31,819 nucleotides of DNA. Origin: DAOPJM01 sp035399665. GTDB lineage: Bacteria; Bacillota; Clostridia; Christensenellales; CAG-138. This document shows positions 7,798 to 14,933 of this stretch, one piece after another. The position numbers were made by a program, and so were the translations under genes. Under the pieces are notes generated by a model that saw only the letters and a list, made by a program, of their open reading frames with translations, had not been told where the DNA came from and made no database searches. Each line of letters opens with the position of its first letter. Position 1 is the stretch's first letter. The stretch lies in assembly GCA_035399665.1 (NCBI GenBank), contig DAOPJM010000021.1, positions 1 through 31,819 of the forward strand. The letters run 5' to 3'.

Positions 7798-9390
7798 TTA
7801 CCTCTTATAAAAGCGTTTCAGTCTGGCGCCGCCGGGGATATAGCTCAGCTCCTGCGGTGTGAATACCCTAAGGGCAAACAGCAGCAGCAAGTAGGTCACG
7901 ATCCCGACTATCACACTGACAAGGGTCACGAGCGTCCCGGGATGCAGGGCGTACAGCAGCTTGTAGACGAAGAACACAAGCTCGCCCATGATAAGCGAGG
8001 CGGTCAGCGGCTTGATAAAGCAGCCCGCAATGTTGGGCTTGAGCTTAATAACACGGCACAGGGCTATGGCGTCAAGTATGCCCGCAACGGCGTAACAGGC
8101 GATATTGGATATGGACGCGCCCACTATGCCCACCTCGGGAATGCGCAAAAGCACAAGGTTGGTGATAATCTTGGCGGCCGCGCCCGCCGCAAGGAAGTAC
8201 ACGGGCAGACGCTGCTTGCCCACGCCCTGAAGCGCGCCCGTCATGGTCTGCACCAATGAGATGAATATGACGCTTATGGAAGCGAAGCGCATGATGCGGG
8301 TGGCGATTTCAAGCGATTCGGGGGAGATACTGCGAAACAGCATCTGTATCACAGGCCCGCCGAGGACGAACAGCCCCGCCGCGCAGGGCAGCCCCACGAC
8401 CATGGAGAGCTTCAGCCCAAGCTGCGAGGCAAGCTTGACGCCGTTTTCGTCCTTTCGCGCACGGCTTGCGGCGATGGTCGGGACTATGCTTATGGCAAGC
8501 GCGGTGGTGAGCGAGGCGGGCAGGTTTATGAGCGAACGCACATTGGTGCTAAGGGCGACATACGCGCTGTCTATGGCGGACTCAGACAGGTACTTGCCCA
8601 TGATGGAGTAAATCATCTTGATGTCGAGCATGGAGGTCAGCGGGAGTATGGACGCGCCTATGGTAATCGGCAAAGCAATTTTGACCATAGTTGAAAGTAT
8701 TTGCGAGGAATTCTTGGGCGTCATGGAGCAGCCCAAGGGCAAAAGCTGCCGCTTGTGCTTGAGGGTGAAGAGCATCATCACGCCCAAGGCCAAGGCTTCG
8801 GAGGCCGAGACGCCTATGAGCGTACCCGCCGCGCCCCAGGCGGGGGAGCGAACTATCCACAGCGAGGCCAAGTATAGGCCGATGACGCACTTGAACACCT
8901 GCTCCGCAATCTGCGAAACGCCCGTGCCGGTCATGAGCTGCATACCCTGCAAATAACCGCGGTAGGCGCAGAGCAGCGAAACGAACAGCAGCGCGGGCGC
9001 AAGGCACCTAAAGGAAATGGCAAGGTCGGGCGAGAGCTGCAATATGCCGGTTGAGATGAAGTCCGCTCCGAAGAAAAGAACGCAGGTGGAGACTAAGCCC
9101 AAGACAAGCAGCGCAAGCAGAGACCTTTGAAACACCTTGCGCGCCCCCGCGAAGTCGCCTACCGCGGCGCGTTCGGAGACCATGCGCGAGATGGCGATGG
9201 GCAGTCCCGATGAGGAGAGTATCAGCAGCCATGAGTAGAAGGGGAACACGATCTCGTAAAAGACCATGCCCTCCTCGCCGATGATGCCATATGCCCATAT
9301 GCGAAACAGCACGCCGATAATCTTGCAGATTATGCCCGCAAGACCGAGTATCGCCGCACCCTTGACCAGTGATGTTGACCTTCGTTCCAA
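7798..9390 (-). CDS. MOP-superfamily flippase (SpoVB/YabM-like)
   Basis: An integral membrane protein of about 530 residues with roughly 14 hydrophobic segments, from GAAILGLAGIICKIIGVLFRI to a C-terminal VTLVSVIVGIVTYLLLLFAL. FRIWAYGIIGEEGMVFYEI, SSSGLPIAISRMVSER and GYLQGMQLMTGTGVSQIAEQ are characteristic of the SpoVB/MurJ-type polysaccharide transport family, which flips lipid-linked precursors across the membrane. The neighbouring YabN-like gene argues for the YabM branch rather than MurJ. A TTG start at 9390 is preferred: the promoter at 9437-9465 places transcription start near 9430, downstream of the alternative TTG at 9516. No other start codon lies in that leader. The ribosome binding site is weak (GGCGGCG). 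Substrate unknown. Confidence 0.85.
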   Translation of the reverse strand: MERRSTSLVKGAAILGLAGIICKIIGVLFRIWAYGIIGEEGMVFYEIVFPFYSWLLILSSSGLPIAISRMVSERAAVGDFAGARKVFQRSLLALLVLGLVSTCVLFFGADFISTGILQLSPDLAISFRCLAPALLFVSLLCAYRGYLQGMQLMTGTGVSQIAEQVFKCVIGLYLASLWIVRSPAWGAAGTLIGVSASEALALGVMMLFTLKHKRQLLPLGCSMTPKNSSQILSTMVKIALPITIGASILPLTSMLDIKMIYSIMGKYLSESAIDSAYVALSTNVRSLINLPASLTTALAISIVPTIAASRARKDENGVKLASQLGLKLSMVVGLPCAAGLFVLGGPVIQMLFRSISPESLEIATRIMRFASISVIFISLVQTMTGALQGVGKQRLPVYFLAAGAAAKIITNLVLLRIPEVGIVGASISNIACYAVAGILDAIALCRVIKLKPNIAGCFIKPLTASLIMGELVFFVYKLLYALHPGTLVTLVSVIVGIVTYLLLLFALRVFTPQELSYIPGGARLKRFYKR

Positions 9391-9436
9391 AACTGAACGC
9401 CGCCGTTTCCCGTGCCAGCACGAATGATAATATATT

Positions 9437-9465
9437 AGTATAGCAAGATTGCAAGCGCTTTTCAA
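9437..9465 (-). promoter_or_regulatory. Promoter of the flippase-mazG operon
   Basis: Minus strand TTGAAA (9460-9465), a 17-bp spacer and TATACT (9437-9442), with TG one base before the -10 (extended -10). It decides the TTG start of the downstream gene. Confidence 0.8.
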
Positions 9466-9589
9466 GCGGAACGGCCAAAAAGACCGACCTCTCAATAAAA
9501 TCGTATGCGGCGACAAGCCGTAAGAAGTACAGAAAGCTGAAATGGGATTAATTGTTACGCATATCGCACCATTTCAGGGCAAGAGAGCT

Positions 9590-9595
9590 TATAAT
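9590..9595 (+). promoter_or_regulatory. -10 element of a plus-strand promoter
   Basis: A perfect TATAAT lies 44 bp before the ATG at 9640. No good -35 sequence is found 17 bp upstream, so the promoter may be weak or need an activator. Confidence 0.45.
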
Positions 9596-9639
9596 ACAAA
9601 CATACGTTCGCTTTTTGTGATAAAGGAGATATGTGAGAG

Positions 9640-10008
9640 ATGCAAATGTTGGGTAGTTATAGGAAGATGGCTGAGCATGAATTGTTGGAATACAGGGAGA
9701 GCTTGGCGTATATAAAGGGTTATGAGGCGAGCAAGCGCGAGGGGACAGACGGGAGGAGGTACCTGCGGCGTGTGGAGTGGACAGGCGCGATTGAGGACGC
9801 GTGGGAGATGATAGAGTCGAACGACAGCGAAAAGGCCAAGTTCTTTACGCAGTATTACGGACTGGAGAGCCCAAGGCGGGGCAAGCTGAAATACGCGATA
9901 GTGAAGCTGTCCATGGAATACTGCGTATCGATTACGACGCTGTACAGATGGCGTGAACAGGTCTTGGATTTGGTGATAGTAATGGCGGCAAGAAGGGGGT
10001 TGATGTAG
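9640..10008 (+). CDS. Small HTH protein, phage-regulator-like, function unknown
   Basis: I do not recognise a named family with certainty. The 122-residue, charged protein has a helical N-terminal part (EHELLEYRESLAYIKGYEASK). The central part, AIEDAWEMIESNDSEKAKFFTQYYGL, and the C-terminal LSMEYCVSITTLYRWREQVLDLV look like the sigma-region-4/HTH layout of phage late regulators of the RinA/ArpU type; this is inference. There is no signal peptide or membrane segment. AAAGGAG lies 11 nt upstream of the ATG, a long spacing. It is transcribed opposite to its neighbours and is followed at once by repeats. No other phage gene is nearby, so it may be a stranded or domesticated regulator. Confidence 0.6.
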   Translation: MQMLGSYRKMAEHELLEYRESLAYIKGYEASKREGTDGRRYLRRVEWTGAIEDAWEMIESNDSEKAKFFTQYYGLESPRRGKLKYAIVKLSMEYCVSITTLYRWREQVLDLVIVMAARRGLM

Positions 10009-10029
10009 GGCGCGGAGGATACCCGCTTT

Positions 10030-10180
10030 CGACGTATCTTGTCACGCGGGGGAGCGGGGGGGGTGAGCTTCCTACATTTCTGTTTTGACAAGATGTGTAT
10101 TTCCCGCGGGGGAGCGGGGGGTCACAGCAAGCTTCTTTCAAGATCCTTCGTCGCTGCCGCTCCTCAGGATGACAAGGGGG
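10030..10180 (+). repeat. REP-like element, copy at 10127-10175, plus G-rich repeat
   Basis: GCGGGGGAGCGGGGGG occurs twice (about 10039-10056 and 10105-10121), each near TGTCACGC/TCCCGC-like sequence. The second leads into GCAAGCTTCTTTCAAGATCC, TTCGTCGCTGCCGCTCC and CAGGATGACA, matching copy A at the window start almost base for base. A GGGGGGTTGACG unit follows but no array is built. The remaining gap to the terminator at 10303 (about 10181-10302) holds no gene that I can support. Confidence 0.75.
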
Positions 10181-10302
10181 GTTGACGCCTGCACACTCGC
10201 TCTGTGACGCGGTTGCCATGGCGGCCTATGACGCTGTGATAACCGGTCGAGGCATGGCATTATTAGCTGCGGACGGCGTATGCGTTTTTACCAAAGCAAC
10301 AA

Positions 10303-10337
10303 AACGGGCAAGGTCAAACACAGGGACCTTGCCCGTT
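10303..10337 (-). terminator. Terminator of the E2-like gene
   Basis: Perfect 13-bp stem AACGGGCAAGGTC / GACCTTGCCCGTT with a 9-nt loop, 20 bp past the stop codon. On the minus strand it is followed by TTGTTGCTTT. It could also act on the plus strand. Confidence 0.8.
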
Positions 10338-10356
10338 ATAAAACCGCTTATCCCTC

Positions 10357-11250
10357 TTAGTCTATGTCCTGCACGACCGTGTCAACCGGCTCGTCAAGGC
10401 AGAAGGGGTTTTTGAGGACGCTGTTGAGCATACGGAAGGCGGCGGCATAGCTGTAACCATCGCAGATACGCTCATCGGTGGTAATCTTGTAATCGACATA
10501 GCGGCGTTCGACCATCTTGCCGTTCTGATCAAGCTCCCTCGCTTTGCGTTTCGCGCCGAAGGCAAGAAAGACGGGAACATTGCCAAAGTTATACAGATGG
10601 TGGTATATGGGCGGGATGCCGAGCGAGCCCATTGAGGTCACAACGAGCGATCCGTGGAAGGGGCTAAGCTCGATAAGTCCCTTCGGGAGACAGCCGAAAT
10701 AGTCTAAAACCCTCAGAAACCAAATCGCGAACTTCAGGAGCAGCCCAGGGATGAAGTTGAACAGCTTGGCAACCTTATCAAACTCGCTTCCAAGCTCCAT
10801 CTCCTTCTTGTTCTTCTCGATTAAGGTGTTGAGCTTGTCGTAAACGTCCTCGGCGGTATCGGTGGGCTTGCAGTGAATCTTAACCTCGGTTTCGGGCGCG
10901 TTCTCCGCAAGCTCCTTCTTTATCGTCATTATGATAACAATGTCGTCATCATGGGCATAGACCCGCTGCCCCGACAAAAAGCGATTGATGGCGGGATGCT
11001 GAGAGACTACGCGGACATATGCCGCAAGCATGACGTGCATGATGCCGAAGCCCTTAAAGCCCTCGCGACGCTTCTTTCGGATGTAACGCTCCATCTCCTC
11101 CACCTCGATAGAGCCTGCGAAATAGTTGCTTGCTCCTCCCCTTGTCGGCATGATGTACGGAGCCACCCTGCTCATAGCGGGGAATGTACGCAGACGCCTG
11201 CCGTCGGATCTGTCCCCGAAACGGCGCTTACGCTTCGTCCCTGTTTCCAT
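10357..11250 (-). CDS. 2-oxoacid dehydrogenase E2 catalytic-domain homologue, probably catalytically altered
   Basis: The 297-residue protein resembles the trimeric acyltransferase (CAT/E2) fold without lipoyl or E1/E3-binding domains. Visible marks are MHVMLAAYVRVVSQHPAINR (family: ...A...AL..P..N), FHGSLVVTSMGSLGI (family GTFTISNLG region) and TTDERICDGYSYAAAF (family DHRxxDG active site). At the key position the catalytic histidine is glutamate (E260); D264-G265 are kept. There is no pyruvate dehydrogenase E1 or E3 gene nearby. It may be a non-acetylating relative or use a different chemistry; function is unknown. GGGGGGG lies 6-12 nt before the ATG. It has its own promoter and terminator. 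The N-terminus is very basic (KRKRRFGDRSDGRRLR). Confidence 0.8.
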   Translation of the reverse strand: METGTKRKRRFGDRSDGRRLRTFPAMSRVAPYIMPTRGGASNYFAGSIEVEEMERYIRKKRREGFKGFGIMHVMLAAYVRVVSQHPAINRFLSGQRVYAHDDDIVIIMTIKKELAENAPETEVKIHCKPTDTAEDVYDKLNTLIEKNKKEMELGSEFDKVAKLFNFIPGLLLKFAIWFLRVLDYFGCLPKGLIELSPFHGSLVVTSMGSLGIPPIYHHLYNFGNVPVFLAFGAKRKARELDQNGKMVERRYVDYKITTDERICDGYSYAAAFRMLNSVLKNPFCLDEPVDTVVQDID

Positions 11251-11281
11251 ATGAATCCCCCCCGGAATGTATAGATGCTGT

Positions 11282-11309
11282 AATTATATCAGATTTACCG
11301 CAAAATGCA
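11282..11309 (-). promoter_or_regulatory. Promoter of the E2-like gene
   Basis: Minus strand TTGCAT, a 16-bp spacer and TATAAT, with TG one base before the -10 (extended -10). It lies about 35 bp before the ATG at 11250. Confidence 0.55.
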
Positions 11310-11322
11310 ACATTCCTTCGAC

Positions 11323-11361
11323 AAAAAAGCGCGTCGGCGGGTAAAAATCCCGACAACGCGC
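11323..11361 (-). terminator. Terminator of zur-znuACB
   Basis: On the minus strand GCGCGT (11356-11361) pairs with ACGCGC (11329-11334). After an internal loop CGGG pairs with CCCG, and the hairpin is followed by a six-T run (complement of 11323-11328). It starts 26 bp after the znuB stop. Confidence 0.85.
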
Positions 11362-11387
11362 AAAGCTTTCGGCGTGTGAGCGGCACC

Positions 11388-12230
11388 TTAGCCGCGTATC
11401 CGGCCAATCACCCAAAATATAGCGAAGGCAAGTATGTCGGCGGCGACTATGGTGGAGCCAACGGGAGTGCCGAATACAATCGCAAAGAGCAGACCCAGCG
11501 CGGCGCAGCAGACCGAAACGATTGTAGAGCAGACTACCACCGACTTGAAGCTCTTAAACACGCGCATAGCGGACAGCGCGGGGAATATGATAAGCGCGGA
11601 TATCAGCAGCGAGCCGACAAGGTTCATCGCAAGTACGATAACAAGCGCGGTGACTACGGCGATGAGCATATTGTACAGCTTGGCGCGAGTACCCGTGGCC
11701 GTAGCGAAGCTCTCGTCGAAGGTCACGGCGAAAATCTTGTTGTAGAACAGCAGAAACACCACTATCACGACTATGGACATCGCGACCGACAGCCACACCT
11801 CAACGCGGGACAGCGTGAGTATGGAGGTCGAGCCGAACAGCGTGGTGCAGACGTCCCCCGACAGGTTGGAGCCGGTCGAGAACACGTTCATGATGAGATA
11901 GCCCATCGCAAGCGCACCAACTGAGATCATCGCGACGGCCGCGTCGCCCTTTATCTTGGAGTTCTGCCCCAGCCCCAACAGCAGTATGGCGCAGGCCACG
12001 GTGAAGGGCAGCACCAAGAGCATGGTTTGATTAACTCCCAGTACCGTTGCCACGGCAAGCGCGCCGAAAGCGGCATGGGCAAGCCCGTCGCCTATGAACG
12101 AGAAACGCTTTAGCACGAGCGTCACGCCCAAGAGCGATGAACACAACGCCACAAGTATGCCCACTATGAAGGCGTAGCGCACGAAGGGATAGGAGAAATA
12201 TTGTGCTATCGTGTTGAAAAACTCTGCCAT
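11388..12230 (-). CDS. znuB: Zinc ABC transporter permease
   Basis: ABC-3 family permease of 280 residues, forming the membrane channel of a metal importer. About eight hydrophobic segments are visible. The family signature region is present: GDGLAHAAFGALAVATVLG in the N-terminal half, and FDESFATATGTRAKLYNMLIAVVTALVIVLAMNLVGSLLISALIIFPALSA, where the EAA-like loop contacts the ATPase. AGGGGGA precedes the ATG. It is 8 bp downstream of znuC and is the last gene of the zur-znuA-znuC-znuB unit, before a strong terminator. Zinc rather than manganese is inferred from the linked Fur-family regulator and its operator. Confidence 0.92.
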   Translation of the reverse strand: MAEFFNTIAQYFSYPFVRYAFIVGILVALCSSLLGVTLVLKRFSFIGDGLAHAAFGALAVATVLGVNQTMLLVLPFTVACAILLLGLGQNSKIKGDAAVAMISVGALAMGYLIMNVFSTGSNLSGDVCTTLFGSTSILTLSRVEVWLSVAMSIVVIVVFLLFYNKIFAVTFDESFATATGTRAKLYNMLIAVVTALVIVLAMNLVGSLLISALIIFPALSAMRVFKSFKSVVVCSTIVSVCCAALGLLFAIVFGTPVGSTIVAADILAFAIFWVIGRIRG

Positions 12231-12238
12231 ATTCCCCC

Positions 12239-12940
12239 CTACTCGCCATGCGGCACATAGATTTGGCCGACTTCGCTTGTCTTGTAGTCGGCGGTTGTGC
12301 CGAAGAACAGCGGTCTGTGGCTCAAATGCAGAATGTGCTTTGAATACTTGACCGCGGCGGCGACGTCGTGCGAAATCATCATTATCGCAACTCCGTCACG
12401 ATTGAGCTTGGCGATAAGCCCGTACATCTCAGCGGTGACAACGGGGTCAAGCCCCGCCGTAGGCTCGTCCAACAGCAGCAGCTTGCGGGTCGCGCAGAGC
12501 GCCCTTGCCAGCAGAACGCGTTGCTGCTGTCCGCCCGAAAGCTCGCGATAGCAGCGCTTTGCCATGGAGCTTATGCCCAGCTTCTCCATGGAGGCCTCCG
12601 CTAAAGCCTTCTCCTCCTTGTTGTAGAAGGGGCGCAGGCCGCAGCGGTTGAGACAGCCCGACTGCACAATCTCACGCACGGAGGCGGGAAAGTCGCGCTG
12701 CACGGGCGTTTGCTGCGGCAGACAGCCTATTTCCGTGGGGCGCAGGGAGGGGTCAAATACGATTTCGCCGGATATGGGCTTGCGCAAGCCCGTAAGCGTC
12801 TTCATAAGTGTGCTCTTGCCGGAGCCGTTCTCACCGACTATGCAGAGGTAGTCGCCCTGCTCAACGGCAAAGCTCAGCCCCTCCACAACGGTGCGGCCCT
12901 CATAGCCCAAGGATACATCCTTTACCGTGATAAGATTCAT
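12239..12940 (-). CDS. znuC: Zinc ABC transporter ATP-binding protein
   Basis: A 233-residue ATPase that drives metal import. Walker A is GENGSGKST (near residue 36), the Q-loop is in LPQQTPVQRD, the ABC signature is LSGGQQQRVLLARAL, Walker B is LLLLDEPTAGLD, and the switch histidine is in MISHDVAAA. The length is typical for ZnuC/AdcC. Its ATG overlaps the znuA stop (ATGA), so the two are translationally coupled, and znuB follows after 8 bp. The C-terminal tail (SEVGQIYVPHGE) ends with the His-Gly-Glu often found in this branch. Confidence 0.94.
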   Translation of the reverse strand: MNLITVKDVSLGYEGRTVVEGLSFAVEQGDYLCIVGENGSGKSTLMKTLTGLRKPISGEIVFDPSLRPTEIGCLPQQTPVQRDFPASVREIVQSGCLNRCGLRPFYNKEEKALAEASMEKLGISSMAKRCYRELSGGQQQRVLLARALCATRKLLLLDEPTAGLDPVVTAEMYGLIAKLNRDGVAIMMISHDVAAAVKYSKHILHLSHRPLFFGTTADYKTSEVGQIYVPHGE

Positions 12941-13902
12941 GCATCCACCTTCAAAAACGCGTACTTCAGCGTCTCAAGGTTGGAGCGCATGACCCCAAGA
13001 TAGGTCTCGCCCGCCTCTATGCGCTCGGTCGTCACGGATTGCAGGGCGTCCAACGTCAGTATCTCGGCGTCCTTGGAGCTTGTGCTGTTTATTACTGTAT
13101 TGGCAAGCTTAAGGTCGGAGGTCTCGGTTGTGAACACATACTTTAATCCCAACTCGTCTACCTTTTTTGCAAGGAACATGACGGTTGCAAAGCTTGCCTC
13201 GCTCTCGGCGGAGCAACCCTTGAAGGCGGCGTAATAGGATAGCCCCAGGTCGTCGGTGAGGTAGCGGAAGGGGAAGCGGTCGGCAAAGAGTACCGTTTTA
13301 CCGGAAACCTCCTCGGCAAGCTCGGCGTACTCTGCGTAAAGCTCGTCCACCTCGGCAAGGTAGGCGGAAAGATTGCTTTCGTAAAGCTGCTCGTTGTCAG
13401 GGTCAAGCGTGATAAGGGCGTTGGCTATGCTGCGGCACAGTACGGCACAGTTGGAGAGTGACAGCCATATATGCTCGTCAAGCTCCTCCTCATGTCCGTC
13501 CTCATCGCCTTCATCCTCCATGCCCTCGATGTGTTCCTCAACGGAGGTCTTGACGCCCTCCACAGACATCATGTCGATGTACAAAAGCTTTTCGGAGGTC
13601 GCGTTTGCGAGGGCGCCCTCTGTCCAATCATCGGACTCGCCGCCCACGAAGATAAAGAGGTCACAGCTGCTTATCTTGGCCATGTCGGCGGCGGTTGGCT
13701 GATAGTTGTGCAGGTCTATGCCGTCGTCCATGAGCAGAGTTAGCTCAAGCTCCACCCCGTTTGCGATGCTGCGTACCCAGTCGTACTGCGGAAAGGTTGT
13801 GCAGACCACGGACAGCTTGTCAGAATCGCTGCCCACGGCGGAGCAGCCAACGAGTGAAAGCGCAAGCAGCAGGGTCAAAAGGAAAGCTGTTATCTTCTTC
13901 AT
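12937..13902 (-). CDS. znuA: Zinc ABC transporter substrate-binding lipoprotein
   Basis: The 321-residue cluster A-I solute-binding protein captures metal outside the membrane. A lipoprotein signal peptide is clear: MKKITAFLLTLLLALS followed by LVGC, with lipidated Cys at residue 20. Metal ligands expected in the family are seen in DLHNYQPTAAD and in DEHIWLSL. The third position is ADRFPFRYL, with Asp/Arg where many ZnuA proteins have His. The metal-rich loop is mainly acidic (EGMEDEGDEDGHEEELDEH) rather than poly-His. AETEAS-like GCSAESEASF follows. I chose the ATG at 13902: GGAGG lies 7 nt upstream and the signal peptide begins there. It overlaps the zur stop (ATGA). Confidence 0.92.
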   Translation of the reverse strand: MKKITAFLLTLLLALSLVGCSAVGSDSDKLSVVCTTFPQYDWVRSIANGVELELTLLMDDGIDLHNYQPTAADMAKISSCDLFIFVGGESDDWTEGALANATSEKLLYIDMMSVEGVKTSVEEHIEGMEDEGDEDGHEEELDEHIWLSLSNCAVLCRSIANALITLDPDNEQLYESNLSAYLAEVDELYAEYAELAEEVSGKTVLFADRFPFRYLTDDLGLSYYAAFKGCSAESEASFATVMFLAKKVDELGLKYVFTTETSDLKLANTVINSTSSKDAEILTLDALQSVTTERIEAGETYLGVMRSNLETLKYAFLKVDA

Positions 13903-14240
13903 TCGTCGCCTCCGTCCAAGATAAGCTCGTGTTCGTGCCCGCATTCGTCATGCTCGGCGTGGAAGATGCGCCCGCATTTGACGCATTTTAGGTGAACGTG
14001 GCTGCACTCAGGTTCCGCGCCCACGTATTGATATAGGAAGCTGCGGGTTTCGGCGCGGACAAAGCGGTGTACGCTGCCCTCCTCGACCATGCGGTCAAGA
14101 TTGCGGTAAACCGCGCTTATGCTCATGCCGCCCTCACCGCCTAAGTACTTGGATATTTCCTCGGCAGAGAATAGGTAGTCGCTGTTGCTTTGTAGGAACT
14201 CGGCCAGCTTCTTGCGCTGTGCCGTCATGTATTGCATCAT
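13899..14240 (-). CDS. zur: Fur-family regulator, probably Zur, with shortened C-terminus
   Basis: The winged-helix DNA-binding part is intact: FSAEEISKYLGGEGGMSISAVYRNLDRMVEEGSVHRF. The dimerisation/metal part begins with HVHLKCVKCGRIFH (C86, C89). The protein then stops at 113 residues with a Cys/His/acid-rich tail (HAEHDECGHEHEL), about 25-35 residues short of usual Zur/Fur proteins. The second CxxC pair is missing. It leads the operon and overlaps znuA, so it probably senses zinc and represses its own operon via the palindrome at 14260-14280. AAGGAG sits 5 nt upstream of the first of two ATGs. Zinc as the metal is inference from context. Confidence 0.88.
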   Translation of the reverse strand: MMQYMTAQRKKLAEFLQSNSDYLFSAEEISKYLGGEGGMSISAVYRNLDRMVEEGSVHRFVRAETRSFLYQYVGAEPECSHVHLKCVKCGRIFHAEHDECGHEHELILDGGDE

Positions 14241-14259
14241 TGTGGCTCCTTCCGCGCTA

Positions 14260-14280
14260 ATTTGCGAATGATTCGCAAAT
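14260..14280. promoter_or_regulatory. Zur operator: perfect 10-1-10 palindrome
   Basis: Two 10-bp arms (ATTTGCGAAT and its complement) flank a single G at 14270. The inner TGCGAATGATTCGCA has the 7-1-7 form of Fur/Zur boxes. It starts one base downstream of the -10 hexamer and covers the likely transcription start, where a bound repressor would block initiation. Confidence 0.85.
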
Positions 14281-14281
14281 C

Positions 14282-14310
14282 ATTATATGTAACCCTGTCA
14301 GTATTGTCAA
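14282..14310 (-). promoter_or_regulatory. Consensus promoter of zur-znuACB
   Basis: Minus strand TTGACA (14305-14310), a 17-bp spacer and TATAAT (14282-14287): a perfect match at both hexamers, immediately upstream of the palindromic operator. Confidence 0.92.
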
Positions 14311-14335
14311 GTATAAAATAGAAGATAATATGGCG

Positions 14336-14620
14336 GCAAAGGAGCTTGTGGGAAAAGGGGGCGCTCCCCCGCGGGATAAGGAGCGCGGATGAATGCGGTT
14401 TTGTTCTGCATTTTGGTCATTGTCCCGCCGTGAGCGGCTCTTGACTGTCAAGTTTTCAGGAGGTGGTATGAGGGGGAGCGGCTCTTGACTTTTGAGTTTT
14501 GGGCAAGATCCTTCGCCTATTGCTCAGGATGACAACAGGGTTTGGTTGATGGAACATTATTGGATGACAACGGGGGGTGGGTTAATGGAGCGTTATTGAA
14601 TGACAACGTGGGCAGGTGGA
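14336..14620 (+). repeat. REP-like elements and a roughly 36-bp tandem array
   Basis: GGGGGCGCTCCCCC after AAGGAGCTTGTGGGAAAA (14338-14370) is the outer end of a REP-like element. TTGGTCATTGTCCCGCCGTG (from 14412) also occurs from 31659. CAAGATCCTTCG...GCTCAGGATGACAAC (14502-14536) is a short copy of the core. TGACAAC then repeats at 14530, 14565 and 14601 with ATGGAACATTATTGGA-like filler. No gene is supported between the zur promoter and the trxA terminator. Confidence 0.7.
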
Positions 14621-14704
14621 TAAAAAGAGGGTTTGCGGGAAATGAAACCACGCTGTTGTTTATTTCATTATACGCCAACGGAACGGGCAAAGACGGGTGC
14701 ACCG

Positions 14705-14880
14705 GCTTTGTCCGTTCCGATCTAAAAGTTTAGTGGGGTTTCAATAAGGGCGAACCTTTACCAAAGGTTCCCCTTTGGCGGGGTTTTCGGACGAAGTCCG
14801 TTATGCCTTGCGCAGTGGGGCGGCGCCCCACGGTATCCCTTGCAGCGGCGCCCACGGTATCCCCCTTTTGACAACGAAGC
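14705..14880. repeat. GC-rich hairpin cluster with a short direct repeat
   Basis: Small hairpins follow one another: AACCTTTACCAAAGGTT, CGGACGAAGTCCG, and GTGGGGCGGCGCCCCAC with a 7-bp stem. Then GCGGCGCC(C)CACGGTATCCC occurs twice in a row about 24 bp apart (near 14820-14867). No reading frame with a ribosome binding site was found. The segment looks like an extragenic repeat remnant or a structured RNA of unknown role. Confidence 0.4.
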
Positions 14881-14890
14881 GGGCAAAAGC

Positions 14891-14917
14891 AAAGCCGCGG
14901 CAAACAGCCGCGGCTTT
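14891..14917 (-). terminator. Terminator after trxA
   Basis: Perfect 11-bp stem AAAGCCGCGGC / GCCGCGGCTTT with a 5-nt loop, 16 bp after the trxA stop. On the minus strand the stem ends in TTT and is followed by GCTTTT. Confidence 0.8.
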
Positions 14918-14933
14918 GGCTCGTTAATGGGTG

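Noticed and set aside
9640..10008. REP-associated tyrosine transposase for the dispersed repeats
   Set aside because: The protein lacks the HUH and catalytic tyrosine pattern and is only 122 residues; it looks like an HTH regulator instead.
14542..14733. 63-codon plus-strand open frame
   Set aside because: It is built from the tandem repeat units and has no ribosome binding site or recognisable sequence.
14705..14880. tRNA or known small RNA gene
   Set aside because: Hairpins do not form a cloverleaf, no TTC-arm or CCA end was seen, and no known RNA signature was recognised.
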